NCBI GenBank assembly: GCA_964404745.1
Contig: CAYOLG010000017.1
Coordinates: 1-64,000, forward strand
Origin: Pelagisphaera sp964404745
Lineage (GTDB): Bacteria; Verrucomicrobiota; Verrucomicrobiia; Opitutales; Opitutaceae
Direction: 5' to 3'
Length of the DNA stretch: 64,000 nucleotides
Position 1 is the first letter of the stretch, and each line of letters begins with the position of its first letter. Of this stretch, positions 1 to 8,033 are shown in pieces. The position numbers were made by a program, and so were the translations under genes. The notes below the pieces were generated by a model. That model was not told the DNA's origin, did not search any database, and worked only from the letters and a program-made list of their open reading frames with translations.

Positions 1-1210
1 CCCAATCACCCTTATCGTTCTTTTTCCTGAACCCAGCCCTACCCCTGAGTTTGCGAAACATTCGGTCAAAATGGTTCTTGTCCCTAAACTCGACAACCCT
101 GCCACTTCTATCCGGTATCAATGACAGCCAGTTCACCGCGTTTGGGGGAATATCCACATGTCGTATCCTTCGCTTTTTTGCTATTTCGGGACCAATAGTC
201 AAAGACGGCTCTTTCTGGCCGTCATGGACGTCTTTCCACTCCAAACCCTTAGCTTCTTCCGCTCTGACTCCACAGAATAAGGTTATTATCAGGTAGCCCA
301 AAAATCCAATTTCGTTCAGTTCTCGTGCAACGCCTAACAACCTTTCTACTTCATCAATGGATAGTATCGTAATGTTTTTACCTTTCTCGCCAGATCCAAT
401 CAGGGCTTTTCTCTTCTGCCCCTTGAAACCGCTAAAAGGTGAAAATTTAATGTAATTCTCATCTATCGCGTAGTTGAAAACCTCAATACAGGCATCTAGA
501 TAATTCTGATTGGAACGCCCCGACAATCCCAAGCCTTTGATCCAATCCATTATGACTGCTCTTGAAACAAGCTCTATCTTCAACTCTCCGAAGGCCTTGG
601 CCATCCTTCTCGTCTGTTGGGTGAATGTATCGAGACTCACTGGCCTGAGAGACCCATTTACCACCCTCTCCTTCTTTAGAGCGATCATCTCTTCAACCAC
701 TTTTGAAAAGGTAATGTCTCCTCCGGCGGGCATTAGGTGAGTCTCGCAAAACCTTATCGACCGGTCAAAGTCTAGACCAGCGGCTCTCAAACGCGAAAGC
801 CCTTTGGCTACATCCGACAATTTGGCATCCTCCAACTCCAAACTCTTGATGAACTCTTTCAACTCGTCCAACGACTGACCTGACTTTTCCAGCTCTGGAA
901 CAAGTGCGGCAACCTCGTCCTGCAACTGGGTGTTCAAGCTAAAGAAAGCGGATCCCCTAGCACCTAAACCCTTATATTGCTCTTTCGCGAATCGCTTCGC
1001 ATCTTCCATTTTCTTGAAGCGCTTTCTTATCCTGCCTCCTTTGCCCCTGCCCCTAACCTTCGCAGGAATCAGCACTTCAAACGAACCGCCAAAGACGCTA
1101 CCACCCGAGGTGTTGATAACCTCTTGAATTTTGATCCCCGATTTGGCAGGAAATTCTACAGTGGCGAGGCCGCTTCTAGTAGTAGTGGGCATGAGTGCAT
1201 TACAGTGCAT
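1..1210 (-). CDS. Tyrosine recombinase / phage-type integrase, C-terminus beyond left edge
   Basis: Reverse-strand frame open from an ATG at 1208-1210 to the window edge, about 403 residues visible. It catalyses site-specific integration and excision of a mobile element. The N-terminal part (KVRGRGKGGRIRKRF, then a helical linker) looks like an AP2-like/SAM-like core-binding region; about residue 325 carries FCGVRAEEAKGLEW, the first catalytic Arg box of tyrosine recombinases. The later His-X-X-Arg and Tyr boxes would lie left of base 1, so activity cannot be judged. A second in-frame ATG lies six codons in (1190-1192). The gene starts about 105 bases from the 3' end of tRNA-Arg and points away from it, the usual arrangement of tRNA-integrated elements, so the element extends left of the window. 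The sequence here looks more AT-rich than the rest. Confidence 0.88.
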   Translation of the reverse strand, partial: MHCNALMPTTTRSGLATVEFPAKSGIKIQEVINTSGGSVFGGSFEVLIPAKVRGRGKGGRIRKRFKKMEDAKRFAKEQYKGLGARGSAFFSLNTQLQDEVAALVPELEKSGQSLDELKEFIKSLELEDAKLSDVAKGLSRLRAAGLDFDRSIRFCETHLMPAGGDITFSKVVEEMIALKKERVVNGSLRPVSLDTFTQQTRRMAKAFGELKIELVSRAVIMDWIKGLGLSGRSNQNYLDACIEVFNYAIDENYIKFSPFSGFKGQKRKALIGSGEKGKNITILSIDEVERLLGVARELNEIGFLGYLIITLFCGVRAEEAKGLEWKDVHDGQKEPSLTIGPEIAKKRRIRHVDIPPNAVNWLSLIPDRSGRVVEFRDKNHFDRMFRKLRGRAGFRKKNDKGDW

Positions 1211-1236
1211 GCACCTGCAAAAAGCAGTCTACAATT

Positions 1237-1264
1237 GCCAATAATTGGCTATAATAAAAGCCAA
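1237..1264. promoter_or_regulatory. Operator-like GCCAA/TTGGC half-site array upstream of the integrase
   Basis: A near-perfect palindrome, GCCAATAATTGGC (1237-1249), is followed by a third half-site GCCAATT at 1260-1266, giving alternating TTGGC/GCCAA units. On the minus strand a TATTAT box lies between half-sites, 17 bases after TTTAAA, so the repeats would overlap an integrase promoter. Repressor binding here is inference. Confidence 0.35.
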
Positions 1265-1314
1265 TTCAACTTGTTTAAATTCCTAAGTGTTTGGTATGCA
1301 ACAATCCCCGCCCC

Positions 1315-1386
1315 TAGGGCCACCGAGAATCGAACTCAGATCTAACGTTTAGGAAACGCTTGTTCTATCCGTTGAACTATGGCCCC
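1315..1386 (-). tRNA. tRNA-Arg (anticodon CCT)
   Basis: The reverse strand folds into a full cloverleaf of 72 bases without encoded CCA: acceptor GGGGCCA/TGGCCCT (first pair G-T), D-arm GTTC/GAAC with loop AACGGATA, anticodon stem AGCGT/ACGTT with loop TTCCTAA (CCT at positions 34-36), T-arm CTGAG/CTCGG with loop TTCGATT, discriminator A. The CCT anticodon reads AGG arginine codons. Its 3' end faces the integrase gene, and tRNA 3' ends are classical attachment sites, so this gene is the probable attB-derived boundary of the element to the left. The second attachment copy is not in the window. Confidence 0.95.
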
Positions 1387-1526
1387 AGCGGGGAACAGGG
1401 CCGAAGCCCCATTCGTAGGCCAGGGTTTTGTCTCAACTTGCCCTTCCTGTAAAGTCAGACTTCGGTAGAAAATCCCGTTTTCCGTTATTGACAAGGCATC
1501 TGACCGGCGTACTTTCGCCCCTTCCA

Positions 1527-1718
1527 ATGAGAAGCGAAACACCCAACCGGAGCCTGACGCCGCAAGAGCTGGATTTCACCCACGCTCATATCATGAGCCG
1601 TTACGTCACCGAAACCGGCAAGATTTTGCCCCGGAAACTCACCCGCCTGTCAGCTAAGCAGCAACGCAAGATCAACAAGGCGATCAAGCGAGCTCGCAAT
1701 ATGCTGTTGATGCAGTAG
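1527..1718 (+). CDS. rpsR: 30S ribosomal protein bS18
   Basis: A 63-residue basic protein of the small ribosomal subunit, which with S6 lines the platform. The signature is the block ending YVTETGKILPRKLTRLSAKQQRKI (split here as ILPRKLTRLSAKQQ and KINKAIKRARNMLLM), diagnostic for S18. I chose the ATG at 1527 because the residues before it in the open frame do not look like S18; the result is a little shorter than the usual 70-80. Normally rpsR sits between rpsF and rplI; neither is beside it here, the neighbours being a tRNA/integrase junction and tsaC. There is no clear Shine-Dalgarno sequence. Confidence 0.9.
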   Translation: MRSETPNRSLTPQELDFTHAHIMSRYVTETGKILPRKLTRLSAKQQRKINKAIKRARNMLLMQ

Positions 1719-1773
1719 GGCGTCCACGCCAAATCTGCCAAGGTCGCTCACGGCCAAAGGCCGCGATCGATCA

Positions 1774-2751
1774 GTGGCTAGAATCCTGAAACCTACCCAA
1801 GAAAACTTGCGCTTCTTGCGCGAGTTTTTGCTTTCCGGGGAGGTCGTTGCTTTGCCAACGGAAACCGTCTATGGCTTGGGGGCCAATGCGTTGGATAATG
1901 AAGCATGCAAAAAGGTCTTCGATATCAAGAGCCGTCCCTCTAACGATCCACTAATTTGCCACATATCCGGGTTTTCAGATATCGGCCGGTACGGCGAAAC
2001 GAACTCGATCGCCAAGATTCTGGCGGACTCTTTTTGGCCAGGACCCCTCACAATCGTCGTTCGTAAGAAGCCCATCATTCCCGATATCGTTACTTCAGGA
2101 TTGGACTCGGTCGCGCTCCGCTGTCCAAGCCATCCCGACTTTAGGCGGCTGATTGAAGATTGCACTTTCCCCATCGCCGCCCCTAGCGCGAATCCCTTTT
2201 CCTACATTAGCCCCACGCGAGCAGACCACGTAGACGCCAATCTCGGGGAAAAGATCGCCTACATTTTGGATGGAGGGCCCTGTTCGTTAGGAGTCGAGTC
2301 CACTATTATCGACGCTCGCGACCCGAAACGGCCAAGAATACTTAGATATGGAGCTCTACCAGTTGGGGATATTGAAAACGCCCTCTGCCAGCGTATCGAA
2401 GCGCCTGTAGCCTCGGCAGAATCCATACATATCGCTCCTGGATCACTTCCCAAACACTATAGCCCCAGAATCCCCGTGGAGCTGCGAACAGAACCCGTCT
2501 CTGGTCGAGAGCTCCGAGAAACCGATTCGAAAATCGCCTTTCTACTGCTGCGCAGACCCGCTGAGAAGCCTGCTTCGAACATTTACTGGCTTTCGGAAAA
2601 CGGCAATCTCGATGAGATCGCCAGACAGCTCTATGCTAAGCTCCGGGATATCGACTCAAAGGGATATCGAAAAATCGTCGCTGAAGAGGCCCAAGAACTC
2701 GGCTTAGGCCAAGCCATTAACGATCGACTGCGACGAGCGTCTCACCGCTAA
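1774..2751 (+). CDS. tsaC: L-threonylcarbamoyladenylate synthase, Sua5 type
   Basis: Makes threonylcarbamoyl-AMP from threonine, bicarbonate and ATP, the first step of t6A37 tRNA modification, in the cytosol. The YrdC fold is complete: LPTETVYGLGA near residue 30, the KSRPSNDPL motif near 52, FWPGPLT near 89, and a SAN/SPTRADHV block near 140. The linker motif PGSLPKHYSP (about 223) followed by some 95 residues marks the long Sua5 form rather than the short TsaC. The start is a GTG at 1774, giving 325 residues, a normal Sua5 length. It lies 55 bases after rpsR in the same direction, and a short GC hairpin (CGGCCAAAGGCCG) sits just before the start. The stop codon overlaps the first base of a dispersed repeat. 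Confidence 0.95.
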   Translation: MARILKPTQENLRFLREFLLSGEVVALPTETVYGLGANALDNEACKKVFDIKSRPSNDPLICHISGFSDIGRYGETNSIAKILADSFWPGPLTIVVRKKPIIPDIVTSGLDSVALRCPSHPDFRRLIEDCTFPIAAPSANPFSYISPTRADHVDANLGEKIAYILDGGPCSLGVESTIIDARDPKRPRILRYGALPVGDIENALCQRIEAPVASAESIHIAPGSLPKHYSPRIPVELRTEPVSGRELRETDSKIAFLLLRRPAEKPASNIYWLSENGNLDEIARQLYAKLRDIDSKGYRKIVAEEAQELGLGQAINDRLRRASHR

Positions 2752-2872
2752 TACCGTCCGCAAAAAAGAATGAGCAAAATGGTGCTGACTCAGATCCAAG
2801 CAGCGCTCTTCCACAAGCTCAGGGCCTGCGAGAAGGAGGCGGATGCCTTGCGACATGAATGTCGGATGGCAT
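2751..2872 (+). repeat. Dispersed repeat element, copy 1 (ATACC...AAAATGG end plus hairpin)
   Basis: Begins ATACCGTCCGCAAAAAAGAA and continues TGAGCAAAATGGTGC, overlapping the tsaC stop. It ends in a hairpin around GACATGAATGTC inside GGATGCCTTGCGACAT (2841 onward). The same order of motifs occurs on the minus strand at 36213-36094, and the first 31 bases recur in degenerate form at 54659. No protein frame is credible inside it. Confidence 0.65.
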
Positions 2873-2909
2873 AGATCGCTTTGAATTCGGATCGCGCGTA
2901 GCCCGCGAG

Positions 2910-4025
2910 CTAGTAAAGCAAGGAAGCGGACAATCGGATAATCTGTTCCGCCTCGTCCTCTTTCAGGCGATATAAACTTCCACTACGGAAAACATAGCCG
3001 CCTGAGAATCGAATAGATTGCGTTGGCGAAAATACAACCGCCACTTCCCCGCTATCTATTTCCAAATCTCTACCGAACTGCGGTTCCATTTGGATCCAGC
3101 TTCGCGAAATTCCGTAATAGGCAGACCACATATCCGAAAGCGTCGTATCGCCCGATAGGGACACGGTCTGGGAATCGACAAAGTCATTGGCTAGCAGGGA
3201 TGGGCGCGTTGATCGGTTGAAGGTCAATGAATACTGCGTGTCCGAGTCCGCTTGCCAAACCAGAGCCGCATCCAAATCTAAGGAGGACTCGCTTCTGCCG
3301 TCATCCATCTGGGAAAAACGCTTTCCCAATGTAACCTGGCCGTAAAGCTCGTCCCCAAGCTCTCCTCCCAAGCCTACTTTAGCGGATTGCTCGAACGACT
3401 GGAAGCTCTCGCCTTTGGTGAGCAATCGAGCTGAATCGAATTCCACGCCAGCAATCAAATCCGCGCTGTGATTCAATCCCATCCTTATCTCTACGGGCAG
3501 GTTCGTATACTCCAGATATGCGGGGTCCGCTCCCTCGATAATGGCCGTCCCGCGCTGCAAAGCTGTCGACATTTCGTACAGCTGGCCCTGATCGAACTCG
3601 CGCGTCACTAGAGCCTGAAATCGCGTGCCGTCCAGCAACCGCGCTCGAGCCAATCTTTCCGGATCAGACCAAGGCGAAGTCCTCAATCGATAGCGAACTT
3701 CCGCGACAACCGGAAAATCCGAGGCCGTCTGATCATAGTCAGCGAAAAATTTGTATTGGGACCAAAGGGCATCGATTCGATGCCGCAGGGCCAGCGGAAG
3801 ACCTGAAGCATTGACCGATTTGTAATTTGGGGGCGAGGCATGGTCTAAATCCCTATCGAAGGAATACTCCAATACCGGTAGGACGTATTCTCTTTCTTCC
3901 TGACTTCGAACCGCTTCTAACTGTTGACCATCGGCATCGCCCAACGCGGAGACACAGCCCGCAAAAAACCCCACGAGACCTACGAGGCCACGTTGGAGTA
4001 TCAGCGCTAGAGGGAGCGTCTGCAT
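2910..4025 (-). CDS. Putative outer-membrane beta-barrel protein
   Basis: A 371-residue protein of unrecognised family. It opens with a hydrophobic export signal (LALILQRGLVGLVGFFAGCVSA); a Cys near residue 24 leaves a lipoprotein possible. The body alternates short polar/aromatic strands (FRLRTSPW-like, EIRMGLNHSADLIAGVEF, KVGLGGELGDELYGQVTLGKRF, YSLTFNRS, IRFSGGYVFRSGSLYRL) and ends in SASLLY, an aromatic terminus as in outer-membrane barrels. Function is unknown. It is monocistronic between a repeat element and the CNNM gene, 121 bases away on the same strand. Confidence 0.6.
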   Translation of the reverse strand: MQTLPLALILQRGLVGLVGFFAGCVSALGDADGQQLEAVRSQEEREYVLPVLEYSFDRDLDHASPPNYKSVNASGLPLALRHRIDALWSQYKFFADYDQTASDFPVVAEVRYRLRTSPWSDPERLARARLLDGTRFQALVTREFDQGQLYEMSTALQRGTAIIEGADPAYLEYTNLPVEIRMGLNHSADLIAGVEFDSARLLTKGESFQSFEQSAKVGLGGELGDELYGQVTLGKRFSQMDDGRSESSLDLDAALVWQADSDTQYSLTFNRSTRPSLLANDFVDSQTVSLSGDTTLSDMWSAYYGISRSWIQMEPQFGRDLEIDSGEVAVVFSPTQSIRFSGGYVFRSGSLYRLKEDEAEQIIRLSASLLY

Positions 4026-4146
4026 TGCGTGCTAGATTCTTATCTGGATTCGTTTGAAAATCGGCAGCCTCAGGCGAGCACGTTTGAGCCATAAACTCAA
4101 GCCATTATGCGGAAAATGCTCCCGGGGAAGGCAACCGAAGGAGCGA

Positions 4147-5466
4147 TCAAAGGGCTTCTTCCACCGCTTCGTTCGCTTCTCCATCACCCAAAACCTCCAG
4201 AGAAGCGGCAATTACCCGACGATCATCCACATTGCCGACCGTGATCTGGAGGCCGTCGATAGTGAAAACTTCATTCAGATGCGGCATGCGACCCAATTTA
4301 AGAGTGATGTAACCCCCAAACGTAGAAACTTCTTCCGACTCTAATTCGACCCCAATTGCTTCGGCCAAGTCATGCAAGGGCGTCAGTCCGTCCACCAGAA
4401 ACGCCTTCTCACCTAGTTCAGAGATCATCTCCTTATCCAAGTCGAATTCATCTTGAATTTCGCCTACCAATTCTTCCAAAACGTCCTCAAGCGTGATCGC
4501 TCCTACAGCTCCACCAAATTCGTCAATCAACAAGGCGAAATGCTGCTTTTGCTTGAGAAACTCCTGCAGGACAGCTTCCAGAGGCTCGTCAGTAGAGAAG
4601 CGGGAAATTGGCCGCTTAATCTGATTGAGATCGATCTCTTCCGACGGTTTTCCCGCGCGAAATACATCCTTAATATGAACGATGCCGATACACCGATCCA
4701 GGTCTCCTTCGCACACCGGGAAACGCGTGTGCCCGGTCGCCCTAGCCACGCTCAAATTCTCTTCAATCGAGTCTTCCATGTCGAAGAATCGCAGCTGGTT
4801 TCTGGGAATCATGATATCGTGGGCCACTCGCTTTCGCAGATCCATGGCGTTACTGAGGATGCTTTCCGTAACTTCCTGGAGTTCTTCACCCGTACTCACG
4901 ATCGAGCGGATTTGCGAATCAATCTCGATAGAATCGAAATCCGATTTCGGCTCGTATCCGAGAACTTTTAGGAGAGCCTCGGCCAATCGAACACACGGGC
5001 CATAAATCGGGTAGGTCACCGTCTTGACGATCCCTAGCGGCAAGGCAGTAACCTTGAGTACCCCCACCGAGTTTTGCATGCCGATCGCTCGCGGAACGAG
5101 CTCCCCGATCACAAAATGGATGCCAATGGCCAGAAGAAATCCTACCGCCATCGCCAGCCGAACCTGATATTCACCAAACAAATCCAGGGCGCTCAACGAA
5201 GCAAGAACAAGCGGTGCGCAAAGAAATCCAATCGCTATGCCGCTGACAGTCGTGCCAAACCTGATCAAGCGTAGGCTGCCACTTAAATCGTCCAGCAAGG
5301 CAGCAATGCGTGTCGACGCCTTCGCTTCATCTTCCCTATCTGTTCCAAAGCGGGTGAAACGCAATTTTAACAGGCTGAATTCTGTAGCCACGAACATCGC
5401 GTTGGCGAACAGAAGGGCGATTGCCGCAACCCCGAACAAAATCAACTCATTCGACGAAAAATTCAC
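4147..5466 (-). CDS. CNNM/CorC-family membrane protein (DUF21, CBS pair, CorC_HlyC)
   Basis: A 439-residue inner-membrane protein of the hemolysin-C/CorB family, members of which influence magnesium or cobalt transport. The N-terminal DUF21 domain (about 1-190) has hydrophobic segments starting LILFGVAAIALLFANAMFVATEF. Two CBS motifs follow (DIMIPRNQLRFFD near 220; a second ending HFALLIDEFGGAVGAITLEDVLEELVG split across 300-330), then a CorC_HlyC domain from about 345 (FLVDGLTPLHDLAEAIGV, FGGYITLKLG). Length and domain order are normal. It lies 48 bases downstream of hisC on the same strand. The transported ion cannot be told from the sequence. Confidence 0.85.
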   Translation of the reverse strand: MNFSSNELILFGVAAIALLFANAMFVATEFSLLKLRFTRFGTDREDEAKASTRIAALLDDLSGSLRLIRFGTTVSGIAIGFLCAPLVLASLSALDLFGEYQVRLAMAVGFLLAIGIHFVIGELVPRAIGMQNSVGVLKVTALPLGIVKTVTYPIYGPCVRLAEALLKVLGYEPKSDFDSIEIDSQIRSIVSTGEELQEVTESILSNAMDLRKRVAHDIMIPRNQLRFFDMEDSIEENLSVARATGHTRFPVCEGDLDRCIGIVHIKDVFRAGKPSEEIDLNQIKRPISRFSTDEPLEAVLQEFLKQKQHFALLIDEFGGAVGAITLEDVLEELVGEIQDEFDLDKEMISELGEKAFLVDGLTPLHDLAEAIGVELESEEVSTFGGYITLKLGRMPHLNEVFTIDGLQITVGNVDDRRVIAASLEVLGDGEANEAVEEAL

Positions 5467-5514
5467 TCACTAACGCCAAGGATAGGCACAGTCTAGAGCA
5501 TGAAGGGGCTGCCC

Positions 5515-6612
5515 CTATCGGTTCAAGTACGAAGTGAGGGATTCAATTGCCCGCTCAATCTCCTCTTCTCTCCCCACGGAAAGGCGAATCCACTCCTCCA
5601 TGCCATAGGGAGTCAAGGGACGAGCGATCACCCCTTGTTCTTGCATCCATTCAAAAGCTGCCATTCCATCACCCACTCGGGCAGTTACGAAGTTAGCCGA
5701 ACTTTCTATGTATTCGATATTTAATGACTCAAGGAGAACTTCAAGCTTGGTTCGCCCTTCGGCATTCGCCTTTCGGCAATGATCCAGCCATTCGGCATCC
5801 TCCAGCGACCCCAAAGCCGCGGCCTGAGCCACCGCGTTGACATTGAAAGGCTCGCGAACGCGATTCAACAAAGATACGAGCTCGGGGTCACCAAAGCCGT
5901 AGCCAATTCGCAATCCCGCTAGTCCGAAAATCTTGGAGAAAGTTCGGGTACAGAAAACCGATTTCCCCTGGGATATCAACGGACGCAAATCAGGAGGATC
6001 GTCCAAATATTCTGAATACGCCCCATCATACACGAACAAAACGGAATCCGGGAGCGATTCTGCGAATTGGAGGATTTCCTGATTGCTATTCGCCGAACCG
6101 CTTGGATTGTCCGGGCTCGCCAAAAATACGACCTTAGTCCGATCGGTTATGGCTTCCCGCATGGCCTTGAGGTCGTGGCGGTATTCCTTGGTGGGCGCTT
6201 CGACAATCTTCCCGCCGAAAAGCAGCGTCACCAGCTTGTAGACAATGAAGGATCCTTGTCCGATCACCACCTCATCACCATGATCAATAAAAGCATGCCC
6301 TATCAGCTCTAGTATCTCATTCGATCCATTGCCGACAATAAGCTGGTCGGACTGCATACCCAGCCATTGCCCCAAGGCCCTGATTAAATCGTAGCATCCG
6401 CCATCTGGATACAGGTGGATCTTCTCCATGGCTGCCTTTCCCGCCGCGATCCCCCTAGGCGAGGCTCCGAGCGGATTCTCGTTGGAGGCCAACTTGATGA
6501 TCGAATGCGGATCGAGGCCCAATTCGCGGGCTACGTAGTCAATTGGCTTTCCTGGCTGATATACCGGTTGCGAGAGCAGCTCCTGCTTTACCATTTTATA
6601 GTATCGAGACAT
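5515..6612 (-). CDS. hisC: Histidinol-phosphate aminotransferase
   Basis: PLP-dependent class I/II aminotransferase of histidine synthesis, converting imidazole-acetol phosphate and glutamate to histidinol phosphate. Diagnostic features: KLASNENPLGASP near residue 40, DGAYSEY near 196, the PLP lysine in TFSKIFGLAGLRIGYG near 226, and a C-terminal RLSVGREEE Arg block. The length (365) is normal. No other his gene is nearby. The 29 bases directly before its ATG closely match those before ispH, and a hairpin with a T-run lies 50-90 bases upstream on the same strand. Some HisC proteins also accept phenylalanine or tyrosine precursors. Confidence 0.92.
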   Translation of the reverse strand: MSRYYKMVKQELLSQPVYQPGKPIDYVARELGLDPHSIIKLASNENPLGASPRGIAAGKAAMEKIHLYPDGGCYDLIRALGQWLGMQSDQLIVGNGSNEILELIGHAFIDHGDEVVIGQGSFIVYKLVTLLFGGKIVEAPTKEYRHDLKAMREAITDRTKVVFLASPDNPSGSANSNQEILQFAESLPDSVLFVYDGAYSEYLDDPPDLRPLISQGKSVFCTRTFSKIFGLAGLRIGYGFGDPELVSLLNRVREPFNVNAVAQAAALGSLEDAEWLDHCRKANAEGRTKLEVLLESLNIEYIESSANFVTARVGDGMAAFEWMQEQGVIARPLTPYGMEEWIRLSVGREEEIERAIESLTSYLNR

Positions 6613-6640
6613 TTAACCCTATGCCAAAACCTACCTTGAG
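6613..6640 (-). promoter_or_regulatory. Conserved start-proximal motif shared with ispH
   Basis: Immediately before the hisC ATG, read on the minus strand, lies TCAAGGTAGGTTTTGGCATA with GGGTTAA after it. The 29 bases before the ispH ATG match at about 22 positions without a gap. The core TAGGTTTTGG could be a TAnnnT -10 box giving a very short leader, or an operator. Confidence 0.35.
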
Positions 6641-6664
6641 CTCCGTTACAAGTGAAATGGGATT

Positions 6665-6701
6665 AAACGAGAAAACCCGGGCGAATCCCCATCCGCCCGG
6701 G
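6665..6701 (-). terminator. Intrinsic terminator upstream of hisC
   Basis: Perfect 8-bp GC stem (CCCGGGCG with CGCCCGGG) and a T-rich tail on the minus strand. It lies between the candidate small RNA promoter and hisC, so it either ends that RNA or attenuates hisC. Confidence 0.6.
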
Positions 6702-6830
6702 CCCTCCTCTGGTTTTCTGGGTTCCTCAATTCCACTCCGGAAAAGTGTATGCTCTCTCCATCCCTCGAGTACTAACGATCGACTCGCCTCTCTGAATGCG
6801 ACCAACCGGGCCCTTTTTAGTTTCACTCTT
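6665..6830 (-). ncRNA. Candidate small RNA or attenuated leader upstream of hisC
   Basis: On the minus strand a TATAGT box (6836-6841) is followed by about 165 bases that end in an intrinsic terminator: CCCGGGCG/CGCCCGGG stem (6676-6701) then TTTTCTCGTTT. Inside, GGGCCC at 6808-6813 can pair with GGGCCC at 6699-6704, with GGTT/AACC stacked inside, and CGAGT/ACTCG forms an inner hairpin, so the whole transcript could close as one long irregular stem. That shape and size recall 6S RNA, but I cannot confirm a family. A reading frame of 76 codons overlaps it and is not convincing. Confidence 0.4.
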
Positions 6831-6962
6831 CGTTGACTATACCAAAGCTGTTGTGGGGCATGTTGTTATCAGGGAATCGATAATTGTGGAAAATTTCGCC
6901 GGATTCCTTTTATTCACGCTTCTGAGACATCCCGCTCCCGTCTGCTTCACCTCCCTAGCTCA

Positions 6963-8033
6963 ATGAATCATCAGGTTACGAATTCCGCTCTCGCCCGCTC
7001 CTTTCTCTGGCTGGGGATTACCGTAACCTTATTCTTCATTCTCCACATTGGCCAAAAGCTGATCATTCCGCTCATTCTAGCGGTTTTCATTTGGTATCTG
7101 ATCAACGCCCTTTCCATCGCTATAAAGAAAATAAAGATTCGCGAGCGAAGCCTACCCGCTTCCCTTCGCTATCTTGCCTCGGTAGCGATCATCGTGGGGA
7201 TTCTAAGTATTTTCTTCAACCTGATCACCCAGAATGTCAGTGCCGTGGTTCGCGTGGCTCCGCAATATCAGGCCAAAATCGGCCCATTGATCGACAAGGT
7301 ATATGGCTGGTTCCCGTTCGAAGAACCGCCGCCAATTCGAGAGTTCGTCGGTCAATTCGATTTCGCCAATATGGTGCGCGATGTGGCAGGCGCCTTGGGC
7401 ACGCTAGCTGGAAACGCCGGGCTAATCAGCATATATGTCATCTTCCTTTTCCTAGAGCAACGTAGTTTCAACCCGAAAATCAAGGCCATTACTGCTGGTA
7501 ACCTTCACGAAAACGAAGTGGCGAAAATCATCGAGGAGATCGATAAAGACACACGCACCTATATTGGCGTAAAAACCTTCACTAGCTTGACAACGGGCTT
7601 CATCAGCTGGGGCATTATGGCGGCAGTCGGCCTCGATTTCGCCACTTTCTGGGGGATGCTTATCTTCTTTTTCAACTACATCCCCACGATAGGCTCGATA
7701 CTAGCCACCGCTTTCCCATCCGTTCTCGCCTTAATCCAGTTCGATAGCCCATTGCCTATAATTTCCGTAGTAGGAGGCATAACAGCGACCCAGATGATGA
7801 TCGGGAGCTTCCTCGAGCCTCGCTTGCTGGGGAGCTCGCTGAATCTGAGCCCCTTGGTAATCCTCTTGTCGCTCGGGCTTTGGGGCACGCTTTGGGGGAT
7901 ACCCGGCATGTTTCTGTGCGTCCCCATCACCGTAATTGCAGTGATCATTCTCTCCCACTTTCCCCAGACGCGACCGATCGCCATCCTTCTCTCCGGAGAT
8001 GGGAATGTTCAAGGCCCGGAAAACCGCCTCTAA
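6963..8033 (+). CDS. AI-2E family transporter (PerM/YdiK-like permease)
   Basis: A 356-residue inner-membrane protein of the AI-2E transporter family, which includes TqsA and small-molecule or sodium/proton exporters. Six to eight hydrophobic segments are visible: an N-terminal pair (FLWLGITVTLFFILHIGQ, LIIPLILAVFIWYLINAL), one near 75, one near 160, and a C-terminal cluster (FWGMLIFFFNYIPTIGSILAT, LVILLSLGLWGTLWGIPGMF, VPITVIAVIILSHF). The PTIGS and W-G-I-P-G-M-F/L motifs are family signatures. Substrate unknown. Its stop overlaps the stop of the convergent FmdB-like gene by two bases. Confidence 0.88.
   Translation: MNHQVTNSALARSFLWLGITVTLFFILHIGQKLIIPLILAVFIWYLINALSIAIKKIKIRERSLPASLRYLASVAIIVGILSIFFNLITQNVSAVVRVAPQYQAKIGPLIDKVYGWFPFEEPPPIREFVGQFDFANMVRDVAGALGTLAGNAGLISIYVIFLFLEQRSFNPKIKAITAGNLHENEVAKIIEEIDKDTRTYIGVKTFTSLTTGFISWGIMAAVGLDFATFWGMLIFFFNYIPTIGSILATAFPSVLALIQFDSPLPIISVVGGITATQMMIGSFLEPRLLGSSLNLSPLVILLSLGLWGTLWGIPGMFLCVPITVIAVIILSHFPQTRPIAILLSGDGNVQGPENRL

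Noticed and set aside
6596..6826. A 76-codon gene on the minus strand before hisC
   Set aside because: It crosses a strong intrinsic terminator, overlaps the hisC start region and has no recognisable sequence pattern.
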